A DNA stretch of 64,000 bases, taken from NCBI GenBank assembly GCA_947095585.1, contig OX352765.1, forward strand, positions 62,511,719 through 62,575,718, read 5' to 3'. This DNA is from Nephrocerus scutellatus (Eukaryota > Arthropoda > Insecta > Diptera > Pipunculidae). The translations under genes and the position numbers were made by a program. Under the pieces are notes generated by a model, which did no database searches, was not told where the DNA came from, and worked only from the letters and a program-made list of their open reading frames with translations. Position 1 is the first letter of the stretch; each line of letters begins with the position of its first letter. This document shows positions 1 through 10,952 of this stretch, in pieces.

Positions 1-2300
1 TATTTTACATATAAGTTTTGGAATTTCACATAAAGACTGTTGTCTTCACAGTAGACTACTATAGTACCTTTATCGAATAACACTCTTTTCATTATGTCTA
101 ACAGATTACTGTTGTTAGTTACGTAAACAATGTTTTGCACTTTTTTTATGAATAATTTTTTGAGTTATTTTTTCCTTGTTTCCATAATAAATGTATAGTT
201 GATTTTTGTAAATGTTGATTGGTTTTTCGATAATAGGAATATGGTTCTGACTATCTTCTGCTGCTGAGTGAGTTGTTGCCGCTGTTGAAAGTTGATCATT
301 GTTGTCATTAGTAGTATGCTTTTCTATTTGGTTTCCAAATTTAATACATTTGTCGAACTCGCGACTTATGTCATTACATTCATCATGTATTTTGCGAATA
401 GTAAGCTCTTCTTCATTATTATTTATTTCTATTTTATTTTGCGTAGGCAATCTGCTTATTGCGTCCGCTGCACTATTGTGTTTCCCTTTTACGTATTCGA
501 TAGTGTAATCAAACTCATTCAATTTGATTTTCCATCTCTGTAGTTTCGAGTTTGGTTCTTTCAATGAGTCTAACCAAAATAGTGGTCTGTGATCTGTTTT
601 TATCACAAATGTTCTCCCGAACAAATAGGGTCGAAAATACTTTGTAGATGCCACTATAGCAAGTAGCTCCTTTTCTATTTAAAGCTCTGCTGTAGTATGA
701 TATGACATGATTACTTTCCATTAGAATTCCGCCAATTGCGTAGTTGGAGGCATCAGTCGCTAAAATGAATTTTTTGCTAAAGTCTGGATACTGTAGTACT
801 GGTTCAGTGGCTAGGTAGATCTTTAGTTTGTTGAACGCATTTACATAGTCTTTGTCTTTTAGATTTATTTTGCGTTTTTCTTGAGGTATTTAATTATCGG
901 ATATGCGATTCGTGAGTAATCTTTAATAAAAACGCCTGTAGTAACTGGTTATCCCGAGGAAGGTTCTTATTTATTTCTGTGTTGTTGGTAATTTTATTGC
1001 TTGGATTGCTGACACTTTGCTAGGGTTTGGTTTTATGCCCTCTTCAGAGATGATATGGCCGAAAAACTCGGTGTCTTTCTTCATAAATTCGCATTTTTGA
1101 AGTTGAATCTTTGGGTTCGCATCATATAGCCTCTGTAGTATTAATTTTAACGAATTAATGTGCTCTTCTAGACTTGTAGAAAATACCAATACGTCATCCA
1201 AGTATACTACGCAAATTTTGTTTATGAACTCGTGTAGTACCTTATTTATCATTCGCTGAAAGGTCGCCGGAGCGTTTTTTAAGCCAAAGGGCATCCGGGT
1301 GAATTCATAGTGGCCAGTTGCGTGGGAAAGGCAGTTTTGTGCTGATCTCTTTTATCCGTTTCAATTGGGTGAAAGCCTTTGGCCAGATCCAGCTTTGAAA
1401 AATAAACGCACTTCCCCAGTTTATCAAAAATATCTTCTACATTGGGTATAGGAAACCGGTCATCTATTGTGTTTAAACTTAGTTTCCTATAATCGATGAC
1501 GATACGCCACTTGCGTTGTCCTGAGGCATCGACTTTCTTTGGTACCACCCAGATAGGGCTATTATAAACGCTATTGGACTCCATTCTTATTCCTTGACGT
1601 AACATATCGTTTATTTTTTAGTTCACCTCTTCTCTATGAATTTCGGGGTACCTATAAAGTTTATTGTAGATAGGTATATCATCTTTCGTTGCGATTCTGT
1701 GTTTTACCTCACTTGTAAACGTGAGATCATCATTGTCTTTGTAAAATACACTTTTATTTTGATTAATGAGTTTATGTAGCAATATCCTTTCTTCAGAGTT
1801 AAGGTGATCGTCTCTTATGAATTCTAAAATGTTCCATTTCTTGATTTCATTATTGAACATTTCGACTTCGTTTTCCTTATATGCGTTCCGATCATAGATC
1901 ATAGGTTAAGGAATATTTTAATACGCGCATTTTCTGTGCTTAAGACACGGTTCTTATAGTCTATCTTGGCATTAATATCACATAGAATACTATTTGCTAT
2001 TAATCCGTCAAATCTATCGTGGAATTTGTATTCCAAGAAGTCTACGTAATGGTCAACCAAGTTAAATTCTCGAAATATTGGAAAGCGACAAATTATATCT
2101 ACTTGAGATATTTTATTAAGAGCGCGTAAGCTAATATTAACTTCACTTTTCCATTTGTTCTGACATAACCCAGGATTTATTAGGCTATGTTCTGCTCCTG
2201 AGTCTATAATATCGCATGGTCTTAAGTGGGTTACTTATTGTTATATTAGGCATGTATCTGAGGCGGTTTTGTAAAAATTTGCTTCATTAGTTGTTATATC
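1..2300 (-). pseudogene. pol: Pol of provirus 1: protease, RT, RNase H, integrase start
   Basis: Retroviral polyprotein, broken. The protease motif IIDSGAEHSL lies near 2190-2215. The tether and RT N-terminus fill 1618-1902 and end in an in-frame TAA; RT continues at 1605-1279, including [11 protein letters not shown] one-base frameshift near 1300 separates it from [13 protein letters not shown] at 1294 and the catalytic YLDD at 1193-1204. A further shift near 660 splits the RNase H start from the TDHRPL segment (ORF 654-115, which ends in the chromodomain-free linker). Integrase starts at 140 and runs off the window. At least four lesions are present, and the same ones recur in the other two proviruses, so they predate the amplification. 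Confidence 0.85.
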
Positions 2301-2303
2301 CAT

Positions 2304-3219
2304 TTATTCTATACTATTATTTTGCTGCCTATTGTTGTTGAAATAGTTATTTCTGAAAGGATTTTGATTAGATTGTCGCGTTTGCGCACTGTAATTGTTA
2401 TAATTTCTTGTTTGTCGAGTTTGACTGCCTTGTGAGTCCTGTCTTTGATTTTGGAAAGTATTTTGCATATTTCCGTTTGATGTATTGTAGTTGTTAAATC
2501 TACCTCCTCCATTAACTTCTCTATTTTTTGCCTATTGGGTTGGTTCCGAAATATATAGTTTGCGTTACCATGATTATCTTTAGAGGTAAAATTTCCTCTG
2601 TGGCTTGATTTATAAAATTTGTCAAAAGATTTGTTTCTATTGTATCGTTAGGACCGAAGTGTTGATGTTTTACTTCTAATATTATCTTAAATGCTTCGTT
2701 CAACTTTTTTGGATTACGTAAAAGGATGATTGTTCGGGTTGGTTCAGGAAGATTATCTTTAAAACATTCAAGAGCTATGCGGTTGTTTGAATCGAATAAT
2801 TCTTGATCATGTTCGTTATTGAGCAACTGTGTATTATTTATTCTACCTAAATAATTGCTTAAGCTATTATAAAAATCTTCTATCGTCGTTGTAACGCGAG
2901 CTGTTCTAATTTTATCTATAAGTACATTTGTAGCTAATCTTTCTCCAAAATTAGATTTTAATATATCCTTAATTTCACTCCATGTCTCTAGTCTTCCCTG
3001 TCTATGAAGTGTTCTTCGTGCTTTACCTGTTATTTTATCTTTAATATAACCTGTTAAAATGGCTCTATTCGTTTCATTAAATTTTAATATCGTCGGCGCG
3101 ATGGCATCGATTCTTTCAAAAATCTCGAGTAAATTATTATCTTCCCCACTGAATTCAGGGAGGCGAGCAATAAAGTCTAATATAATTTTGAAATTTTCGG
3201 GCATTGATAGTTCCTCCAT
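2304..3219 (-). pseudogene. gag: Gag of provirus 1 (capsid ORF intact, tail frameshifted)
   Basis: The ATG at 3219 opens a 232-residue frame, beginning MEELSMPENF, that ends at 2521. It is capsid-like, with no membrane segment. A second frame continues without an obvious gap to the stop at 2304 and encodes an Asn/Gln/Arg-rich basic tail without CCHC knuckles, as in errantivirus Gag, which binds RNA through a basic region. The change of frame near 2530 means full-length Gag would not be made without a shift. It sits directly downstream of the leader repeats and just ahead of the protease. The call rests on position and composition; the sequence itself is divergent. Confidence 0.75.
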
Positions 3220-3380
3220 TTTATAGCTTATTTAATAACTTATATATTTGTTGACTTTATTAAATGGCTTACGGTGGTTCAGTTTAATTGATGCTCCTGG
3301 ATGTTAGTGATGCTTAAATATTTTTATTTGAATTTGCACTGCACTGATTCTACGTATATTTGTAAGTAGTAGACAACTTA

Positions 3381-3720
3381 TAATCAAACTTTTTAACGCT
3401 TGAAACTGTAAAAATTAGAATCAAATTTTGTAACACTTGAAACTGTAAAAATTAGAATCAAACTTTTTACGCTTGAAACTGTAAAAATTAGAATCAAACT
3501 TTTTAACGCTTGAAACTGTAAAAATTGTAGGGTCAAACTTTTAACGCTTGAAGTACAATTGGAATCAAATTTTTTAGAACACTTGAGACTGTAAAAATTA
3601 GAATCAAATTTTGTAACACTTGAAACTGTAAAAATTACAATCAAATTTTGTAACACTTGAAACTGTAAAAATAGTGGGATCAAACTTTTAACGCTTGAAG
3701 TACAATTAGAGATAAAAAAA
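3381..3720 (-). repeat. Leader minisatellite, about 37-bp repeats (provirus 1)
   Basis: Nine imperfect copies of a unit of about 37 bp, each carrying a form of CAAACTTTTTAACGCTTGAA followed by CTGTAAAAATTAG. They lie between the primer site and gag, in the untranslated leader. The open frame across them is only a consequence of the repeat length. Confidence 0.9.
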
Positions 3721-3756
3721 AATTTGTACTTCTTTTTAATCTCTTGGCCGTTTTTT

Positions 3757-3768
3757 CCGTCTGCGCCA
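3757..3768 (-). other. Primer binding site, tRNA-Ser-like (provirus 1)
   Basis: Read on the minus strand it is TGGCGCAGACGG, abutting and overlapping by one base the LTR end. From memory, the tRNA-Ser 3' complement used by 17.6/297 elements starts TGGCGCAGTCGG, so this matches 11 of 12 bases. Confidence 0.75.
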
Positions 3769-4049
3769 GTAATGAAGACAAGTAGTCCGTTTTAGTTGGG
3801 AGTTTATTTCGAACTGAACTTAATACAAAGGTTCTTATCTTAAGTTGGGAACCAAACAACAATAGTCTACTTGCTACGTGACAGAATGTGCCGATCATGC
3901 AAAATGATGCTGGGCGACAATCTGTCCGCATGGAATTATGATTTCTATGCTACGTGACCGAATGTGCCGATCATGCAAAATGATGCTGGACGACAAGTCT
4001 GTGCGCGTGGGATTATGTTTGGATGTTGTGTTAGAATCAGCTTATAACA
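3768..4049 (-). repeat. 5' LTR of provirus 1 (282 bp)
   Basis: On the minus strand it runs TGTTATAAG...CTTCATTACT. It equals the right LTRs of the two complete proviruses. It contains a 76-bp imperfect internal direct duplication (3873-3948 and 3949 onward, each starting GCTACGTGAC). It is followed at 4050-4053 by ATAT, the target duplication. Confidence 0.92.
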
Positions 4050-4863
4050 ATATTGACATCGTTGGTAGAAACCAAAGAACTGTACAGGAAGCTTTCATCC
4101 AGATAGAGCAGGCGGCACGAAATCTGGGGCTGCACATAAATGAGAGCAAAACAAAGTACATGGTGGCCTCGTCTGCGAGTAGAAGATCCAACATTGGTCC
4201 CTCAATTCAGATAGTGGAGCGCGAATTCGAAGTAGTGCAATCCTTTAACTATCTCGGGTCAACTATAGCAGCCGATAACAGCATGGAACCAGAAATACGC
4301 GCACGGTTGCTTAAAGCCAACAAAGCCTACTATAGCCTGTCAAGACTCTTCAAATCCAGGAACTTAACCATAACATCCAAGCTGCTGATATATATAAGAC
4401 AATGGTCATACCAGTACATATATCCGAGACTTGGGTGCTTAGCAAAAAGCATTGTGACCTCTTAGCCGCGTTCGAGAGAAAAGTCTTACGGAGAATTGTC
4501 GGCCCCGTATGTGAGGAAGGACGATTCCGGAGACTCTATAATGATGAGATCTACGAACGTTACCGCGATGTCGACATCGTGAAGAAAATTAAGCTCGGTA
4601 GGCTCCGGTGGGCAGGACACCTAGCTCGCATGAGTGAAGAGGATCCTGCTCGGAAAGTCCTTTGCGGTAGGATTTATGGAACACGACAGCGAGGCCGGCG
4701 AAGCCTACGCTGGAAGGATGCCGTAGACCAGGACGCTCAGAGTTTAGGGATGCCAAACTGGATGACATCGGCTCGAAATCGGGACAGGTGGAGAGACTTT
4801 TTGCGGGAGGCCAGGACCGGACCCCGGTTGTAGAGCCAAATATGATGATGATGATGATGATGA
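4050..4863 (+). pseudogene. RTE-like LINE, 3' part (RT thumb and C-terminus)
   Basis: Downstream half of a LINE whose upstream half lies left of the window. The reading begins in the second half of the catalytic [Y]ADDIDIVGRNQ segment and goes on through the RT thumb (NLGLHINESKTKYM, FNYLGSTIA). After a frameshift near 4400 comes the conserved C-terminal block RLRWAGHLARM. The coding part stops at 4833. The element ends in an (ATG)n tract at about 4841-4863, typical of RTE-clade LINEs, which terminate in short simple repeats. A 4-base loss near 4416 causes the frameshift; unit C still has those bases. Confidence 0.85.
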
Positions 4864-5530
4864 GAGGACATTATTTTAGCCACATCAGAGTCTAATATAA
4901 CAACAACAAGAAACAACTAAGACGAAATCACAAAGAGTAACACAACACAAAAGAGACATCATTAACATTAATAAGTACACAAATGTTATACACTTATACA
5001 AACAACTTATAGGTCAGCTTTGGTGAAACATAGTTATGAAAAGAAACATGAGTTTGATATGGAAAATGCGAGCACATTTGAATATGAAAGAAAGAAAAAT
5101 AAACGTTTGTTTAAAGAACCCTGTCGTATTTCCAGTTAATTGTAAAGTAGATAGTAAGAGGTTACAATCTAATTATATCAATATAATTAAAAATTACATA
5201 AGACAAAATTATCATAAATTAAAATAAATAATATATTTTGTCATTAATTGAATTTTAATGTGTTTAACCTAAATTTTTGTGTGTTTATTTACGTTTTCTT
5301 ATAAAATATTAACACCTTCTTAAAATATTTATAAATAAAAAACACATGAACTAAGTTTTTTTAATTAATTTTTTTAATTTTTTGTTTAATATTTGTTTGA
5401 TCGTTGAAAAAGGTGAAAAACACCGAAATATTCGATTAAATATAATTTTTTATTAAAAAAAAACAAAAAAGTCTATATTTCAGCCGCCATTAATATACCA
5501 TTTAAATAAACAAAAGCTTTAAATATACCT
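4864..5530 (+). pseudogene. Penelope-like element 3' fragment (GIY-YIG endonuclease tail)
   Basis: Between about 4990 and 5140 one frame gives SALVKHSYEKKHEFDMENAS and then KKNKRLFKE, the pattern (HxxxxxHxFD followed by a KR-rich E) seen at the end of Penelope-like GIY-YIG endonucleases. After a stop it continues in the neighbouring frame as VDSKRLQSNYINIIKNYI, to 5227. An AT-rich tail follows, with a stem-loop GGTG-AAAAA-CACC-GAAA at 5412-5428. The RT domain and the upstream endonuclease motifs are absent or unrecognisable. Family assignment is by remembered motif pattern and is moderate. I found no LTR for the following gag in this stretch. Confidence 0.5.
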
Positions 5531-5540
5531 GGTGACTGAC

Positions 5541-6701
5541 ATGAAGTGTTACCAACTTCAGACTGTCATTGCTGTCAAACCAGTAATGGACTGCGCCCCA
5601 GAAGACAAATGTTATTCACCACCACACAAGCCACAGAAGACTACGTCCAGTGCACGTCAACGCAACCTCGCTACGCCACAGAAGACGACGTTTATTCATC
5701 ACCACACACGCCGTCACTCAGGCAAAACTATCAGCTTAAGTCCAGCGACATTCGTCCCACCACGTTGTATCTCCACACCATCATATTCAGCAGTCATCGA
5801 CCAAGTCAGGAAATGGTCTGTGAAATTCGACGTTGTGCGCGACCCAATAGCCTTCATTGAACGGGTCGAAGAATTATCGGTTGTCTATGGGATAGACAAG
5901 GATTTCCTGTCACGTACAATTCCAGAACTCCTCACGGATAGTGCCTTGATCTGGTACAGGAACAATAACGGTCATTGGAAGACGTGGGAAACATTTAGGA
6001 ACAACTTCCTGAAGTTTTTCCTCCCAGCACGTTTCTTTGAAAGATTGGACGACGACATCCACCAAAGAAAACAGCTCCTGAAAGAATCGTTCAAAGACTA
6101 CGTAAATACCCTCCAGAACCTGATGCACCACGCCAGGTACAACGAGGACCACAAGCTGGAACGAATTTTCCGCTACAGCCGCCAGGACTACCAATTATAC
6201 ATAAAGCGGAAGCACTTCGCCTGCCTCGAAGAGCTGAATAATTTAACCGAGGATTTCGAGTGTCTTAACTGCGGCAGTCGAAACGACGAAACACCATCAC
6301 GGCCATCAAGAAAGGACTAGCAGCACCGACAAGGCGCCCAGATGCCAGGAGGAGCGGTCAACCCACGGTCGGAATGCCGCCGATGCGGCAAGCAAGGAAA
6401 TTTTTTGAGAGAATGCCGCAATCCTAGGGTTCTGTTCTGCTGGGAATGCGGAAAACAAAATACCAAGAACATCGACTGCTGCCGCCGACCAGCGGGAAAT
6501 GTCAACGGGTTTCGCCGAATGTCTGGAATGGTGGAACCTCAGAATCTTACGCCCAGGCAATTAGAACGACTGCAACTGGAGGATGGGACCGCAGATCACC
6601 ACGTACTGAAATATCTAGAGATACTACAGCAAGAAGAGTACCACATAGCCGCTATGAAAACCATAAGAGGAGAAGAACTCACTGCTACACTGCAGAAATA
6701 G
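5541..6701 (+). pseudogene. gag: Gypsy-2 Gag, capsid plus zinc knuckles (unit A)
   Basis: The ATG at 5541 was preferred over an in-frame GTG three codons earlier. The first 90 residues are basic and proline-rich. A Ty3-type capsid follows (FIERVEELS, ALIWYRNN, ETFRNNFLKFFLP). An in-frame TAG at 6318-6320 separates capsid from the nucleocapsid part, which stays in the same frame to 6701. Two knuckle-like boxes are visible near 6372-6475, CRRCGKQGNFLREC and CWECGKQNTKNIDC; both keep three Cys but lack the zinc-binding His (Asn and Thr instead). The frame then runs towards a protease that is cut by the LINE. TGGTGACTGAC just upstream may be a remnant of a primer site. Confidence 0.75.
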
Positions 6702-6799
6702 GGGGAATAACACAGAATGCTCTAGAATTGCATGTGGCCGTAACTATCTCTGACTGGTGGAAGTGCGATCAAACCTCCACGTGGTGGCCGCTGGTAATT

Positions 6800-9047
6800 T
6801 TCCTCCAATTCAGGAAAAGCTGAATGATCGGGCTAGTCCCTTCAAAGTAAGGTTGGCGCGAGGCCAATAACCTCGCCTGTAAAAAATTATTATTACGATA
6901 CCCAAAATCAACCTCGGATACACTGATGAACGACGACGACCACGGCAACGAAAACGGCTAAACGATTTAAGAATTTTCTCATGGAACGTACGCTCACTGT
7001 ATAAAGCTCGAGCTGCACAGTAGCTAGCCGATACCCTGTCCAAATATAATGCTGACTTATCAGAAATTCAGGAGATGCGGTGGACAGGGAATGGTTTCCT
7101 ACAAAAATCAGAATATGACATTTATTACAGCTGTCATGCAAGACATCATGTGCTCGGGGTGGTTTCTAGTCATTAAAAGAATGAAACACACCATTATCGG
7201 CTTTAATGCAGTTAATGAACGGCTATGCATCCTTCGCGTGTGGGGCAAATTTAAAAACATAAGCCTCATAAACGTTCACGCACCTACAGAGGAATACCCA
7301 GATGATGAAAAAGAAGAATTCTTTGAATCAGTCGAACGGGAACTCAATGCCTGCACTCAGTATGATGTAAAAATCATTCTGGGGATATGAACGCTAAAAT
7401 AGGTAGGGAGCCAGTATTCAGGCAGTACATTGGCACCCATAGCTTACACGAGAACACTAATGACAATGGACAACGAGTCATATGAATGGCAGCAAGCAAT
7501 AATTTGGTCGTTGCGAGTACAAGGTTTGCGCGTAAAAATATCCACAAAACCACCTGGGTATCTCCCGATGGAGCCACTCGTAGCCAGATAGACCACGTGT
7601 TGATAGACCGCCGCCACAATCCGAACCTGATGACGGTACGAACGTACCGAGGTGCCAACGTCGACTCGGACCCCTATCTTGTTGGTATGGTGCTCCGAGC
7701 GCGGATTGCATCATCACGGAAGACTGCATCCGCGAATCAGATTCGAGTCAACACGGCTGCCTTTCGCAATGAAGAGACCAGAAACAACGACGGTCATGCG
7801 ATAGGACTCGCCCTAAATGCAGGAAGAGGAAGTCCTGGGGCTGAGATGTCGGGCGTAGAAGAGAAATGGACACGCCTTAAGAATACTGTCATTAGTACCG
7901 CTGACTCCATTTTAGGCAGTAGTCGTCGAGATCGAAACGACTGGTTCGATGACGAATGTAAGCTAGCGACTGAACGTAAGAATGTTGCGTACCGAGCAAT
8001 GCAACAATCTCATAGAACGCGGGCACGCGAAGATGAATATAAAGAGCTCAGAAGATATGAAAAAACAGTTCACCGGCGAAAGAAAGCAGCCTGGGAGAAG
8101 AATCTCGTCCGTGAACTGGAACAGTACAGAGAGCAAGGACCGCACCAGGCGCGGAAGTTCTACCAAAGGGTCCGCGGTATTACGCAATATACACCACGTT
8201 GCATCTTCTTCCAAGGACAATGAGGGTAATCTGATCGCCGATCTTAAAGGCATCTTAGAGCGATGGGAAGAGCACTTTCATGAGTTGCTAAATGGCCAGC
8301 TAACTGAGGAATTGGAGGCTCCACCAATGACCGAAGATCATACTATGCTGCCGCCACCAAGCATAGTCGAAGATAGCATAGCGATAAATCGGCTCAAAAA
8401 TAATAAGGCCCCGGGATCTGATGGGATCCCAGCGGAACTGATAAAAATAGGAGGCCCCACATTACACCAAGCAATTCATGAAATAATAGTGCAAGTATGG
8501 GAAGAAGAAGTTATGCCAGAAGACTGGCGAAGAGGCATCCTGGGCCCCATACATAAGAAGGGAGATATCACAAAATGCAGCAATTATCGTGGTATAACTC
8601 CTTCAAGACAGGATAGCCCCATACGCTAAAGCCATCATTGGTCCATACCAGTGTGGCTTCATCCCAGGCAAATCAACAACTGATCAGATTTACACCCTAA
8701 GGCAGGTGATGGAGAAATGTCTAGAGTTTCAAAACTCACTACACCATCTTTTTATAGACTTTAAAGCCGCCTATTATAAACTTTTTACTTTATAAAGCCA
8801 TGAGAGAATTCGGCATCCCAAATAAACTGACACGTAGGTTGACCATGACCAATGTTATAAGCCAAGTAAAAATATTCGGATCACTATCAAGCCCATTCAA
8901 CATCTATAACGGGCTCCGACAAGGGGATGGACTGGCCTGCGTCCTCTTCAACCCGTCGTTGGAGAAAGTGATCCGAGACTCTGACGTAACGGCGAGAGGA
9001 ACAATCCTCTTTAAATCCATTCAGATACTGGCTTAAGCAGACGATAT
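6800..9047 (+). pseudogene. RTE-like LINE, 5' part: AP endonuclease and RT fingers/palm
   Basis: The start is approximate; a GCGAGG...CCTCGC hairpin near 6855 precedes the coding part. The endonuclease begins near 6970 (FSWNVRSLYKAR), is stopped by TAG at 7021, shifts frame near 7385 within the [10 protein letters not shown] segment, and ends with SQIDHVLIDRR and SDPYLV, where the catalytic SDH has become SDP (codon 7672-7674). After another shift near 8180, RT fingers and palm are clear (NKAPGSDGIPAELIK, GPIHKKGD, YQCGFIPGKSTTDQI, GLRQGDGLACVLFN). A stretch of RT is missing after NYRGIT. The Tyr of the catalytic YADD is TAA (9034-9036). The provirus follows two codons later; the 3' part resumes at 15856. 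Confidence 0.88.
9044..9047. other. Target-site duplication ATAT, left side of provirus 2
   Basis: ATAT precedes the LTR here and follows the other LTR at 15856-15859. Removing provirus and one copy rejoins the LINE frame as GCA GAC GAT ATT GAC ATC (ADDIDI), which proves the insertion point. Confidence 0.93.
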
Positions 9048-9329
9048 AGTAATGAAGACAAGTAGTCCGTTTTAGTTGGGAGTTTATTTCGAACTGAACT
9101 TAATACAAAGGTTCTTATCTTAAGTTGGGAACCAAACAACAATAGTCTACTTGCTACGTGACAGAATGTGCCGAGCATGCAAAATGATGCTGGGCGACAA
9201 TCTGTCCGCATGGAACTATGATTGCTATGCTACGTGACCGAATGTGCCGATCATGCAAAATGATGCTGGGCGACAAGTCTGTGCGCGTGGGATTATGTTT
9301 GGATGTTATGTTAGAATCCGGTTATAACA
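9048..9329 (-). repeat. 3' LTR of provirus 2
   Basis: AGTAATGAAG...TTATAACA on the plus strand. It is identical to 20853-21134 and differs from its partner at 15574-15855 by seven bases, among them GAGCATGC for GATCATGC and ATCCGG for ATCAGC. The internal 76-bp duplication is present. Confidence 0.93.
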
Positions 9330-9343
9330 CCCCCACCCTTTGA
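9330..9343 (-). other. Polypurine tract of provirus 2
   Basis: On the minus strand it reads TCAAAGGGTGGGGG directly against the 3' LTR, where plus-strand DNA synthesis would start. Confidence 0.8.
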
Positions 9344-10852
9344 TACAACCTTCTCGGGTGTTTGTCTTTTATTTTGGGTTTCATTTGAAATTAATTCGAT
9401 TTTTGTAGTTATATGTTGTTTAGTTCCTTTCGCTTTACAATAGGAATATAGTACGATACATGCTATCGTTACTGTTATTAATGCAATGTTTATTATAATT
9501 GTTAAATAATTATTTTTGTTTGACTTATATTCTAAATAATTTATTTTCTGTCTGTTTTGAATGTTATTAAGTGTATTTTTTCTAAAGTAAAATTAAACAT
9601 TTTTTTTTGTCATATTAACAATTGGTATTGAGAGTATAGGTTCATTATAAAAATTTTCCAGTTTATTGGTAAACTTAGAGTGTTCAATTTGAATTTTACA
9701 ATCTGAATATTTAATTAAGTTATGGCCTTTGACAGTGATTTCTTGGTTGACACAGTTTTGAAAAATTGTTTGAACATCTGAATTTTTTATTGCGATCAAT
9801 CCAAGTTCAAGTTCTTCGACTATTTTCTCGTTACTAATAGTAAAATTACAATAGTTATTTCTTTTAATCAAATTTCTAATACAATTGCTACTGTGTAATT
9901 CAAGATTTTTTTTGTTTACAACATTATTTGTATACTCAAAAACATTTTGTTCTGAAGTAATTATTCGATTACTTTCATTTAAAAACAGTTCTTCTTGATT
10001 TTGATTAGGGAAGGGGATTATAAGGGCCAAAAAATATTTTTCTTGAGTGAATACTGGAATAGAAATCGTAAAAAGAATTGTTTGCCTATTAATGAGTACA
10101 CTGCTTCTAATATACGGCAATATCTCAATTGAAATGTTATACTTCAGTATTTCTTCGTTTGTTAGGATATCATGAGCAAGTACGTCCAACCTACTTAGTA
10201 GAATGTTGTCCTTAATATTCTCCACTTGTTTAGTTATCTTAGAGATATCAATTAGTATCGTCGAGGCATATTTCATTTCGTTTGTTATGGTATTGTTGTT
10301 CATGGATTCTGTGGTTATATTTGTTAAAAGCTCGCGTAATTTGATCTGCTGCTCGTTTATGTGGTTTTTTATTTTATCCACCGATGTTATAAGATCATTG
10401 TTGATTTTTAGTTGTTTGTTAATTTCGTTTGTTATTTGCTACGAATTTTGATCCAGATTATTTAGGTGTGCATATATCTCTTCTGCATCTTCATTGTCCA
10501 TAACACCGACCAAAAAGTTCAGTGAATTTCCCCAAAGGTTAGTGAGTTCTCTCTTCTGTCATCTTGGTATAATTGTGTTTATATTTTCTCGTAGCTGATA
10601 AAGTTCTCTCTGCAGCAATTCTAAATGTACATCGCCATTATTCAATTGTAAAGTTTTTATATTAGATTCGATTACGTTGGTTAACTTAACGTATTCTTCC
10701 AGGTTAATTACGTGAATGAATCTGACGTAGTTATCCACGATGAGTTTTTCTTCTAATTTCTGTATTATATAACCGTTATTTGTGTATATTGGCGTTATTT
10801 CCAATCTTTTGGCCACCGACTGGGCAATTAGGTCCATTATTATGCCTATCAT
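9341..10852 (-). pseudogene. env: Env-like glycoprotein of provirus 2, three in-frame stops
   Basis: The F-type fusion-protein homologue of errantiviruses. One frame holds throughout, with stops at 10559-10561, about 10440-10442 and 9593-9595 and no frameshift. The N-terminal subunit piece is 10852-10559. The first stop lies in a basic, furin-like cleavage region. The following segment (to 9593) is the putative fusion subunit, with heptad-like stretches and several Asn-linked glycosylation sites. After the last stop a hydrophobic segment of about 23 residues near 9400-9470 fits a membrane anchor, followed by a short basic tail reaching the polypurine tract. No signal peptide is evident at the start. 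It is non-functional as it stands. Confidence 0.75.
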
Positions 10853-10952
10853 TTCCTCTGGAACTGCTACGAGATCAAAAAAAAAAATATAGGTGCCATC
10901 TGAAGAAAAATTATTTAGTTTGCTGTACTTAGGGTTCTTTTTGACTACGGTT

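Larger units (their letters stand above)
1..4049 (-). mobile_element. Errantivirus-like Ty3/gypsy provirus 1, 5' part
   Basis: Minus-strand provirus entering from the left edge. Read from 4049 downwards it gives the 5' LTR, a tRNA-Ser-like primer site, a repeat-rich leader, gag, protease, RT, RNase H and the first codons of integrase. The remainder lies outside the window. Order, env in the complete copies, LTR size, 4-bp target duplication and primer site all fit insect errantiviruses of the 17.6/297 type. Confidence 0.88.

Noticed and set aside
292..543. Plus-strand open frames opposite the retroviral RNase H (also at 12098 and 23904)
   Set aside because: They are antisense shadows of the minus-strand pol reading; their protein is hydrophobic noise from an AT-rich complement.
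3393..3683. A repeat protein encoded by the leader minisatellite
   Set aside because: The frame exists only because of repeat length; it has no start context and no place in known retroviral maps.
3381..3720. Regular short repeats resembling a CRISPR array
   Set aside because: The repeats are contiguous, imperfect and without unique spacers, and lie in a retroviral leader of a eukaryotic genome.
4864..5530. 5' LTR of Gypsy-2
   Set aside because: The expected position is occupied by a Penelope-like coding tail, and no second copy exists to define an LTR. Only TGGTGACTGAC hints at a primer site.
7374..7729. Minus-strand frames across the LINE endonuclease
   Set aside because: They are complement shadows of the clearly homologous plus-strand endonuclease.
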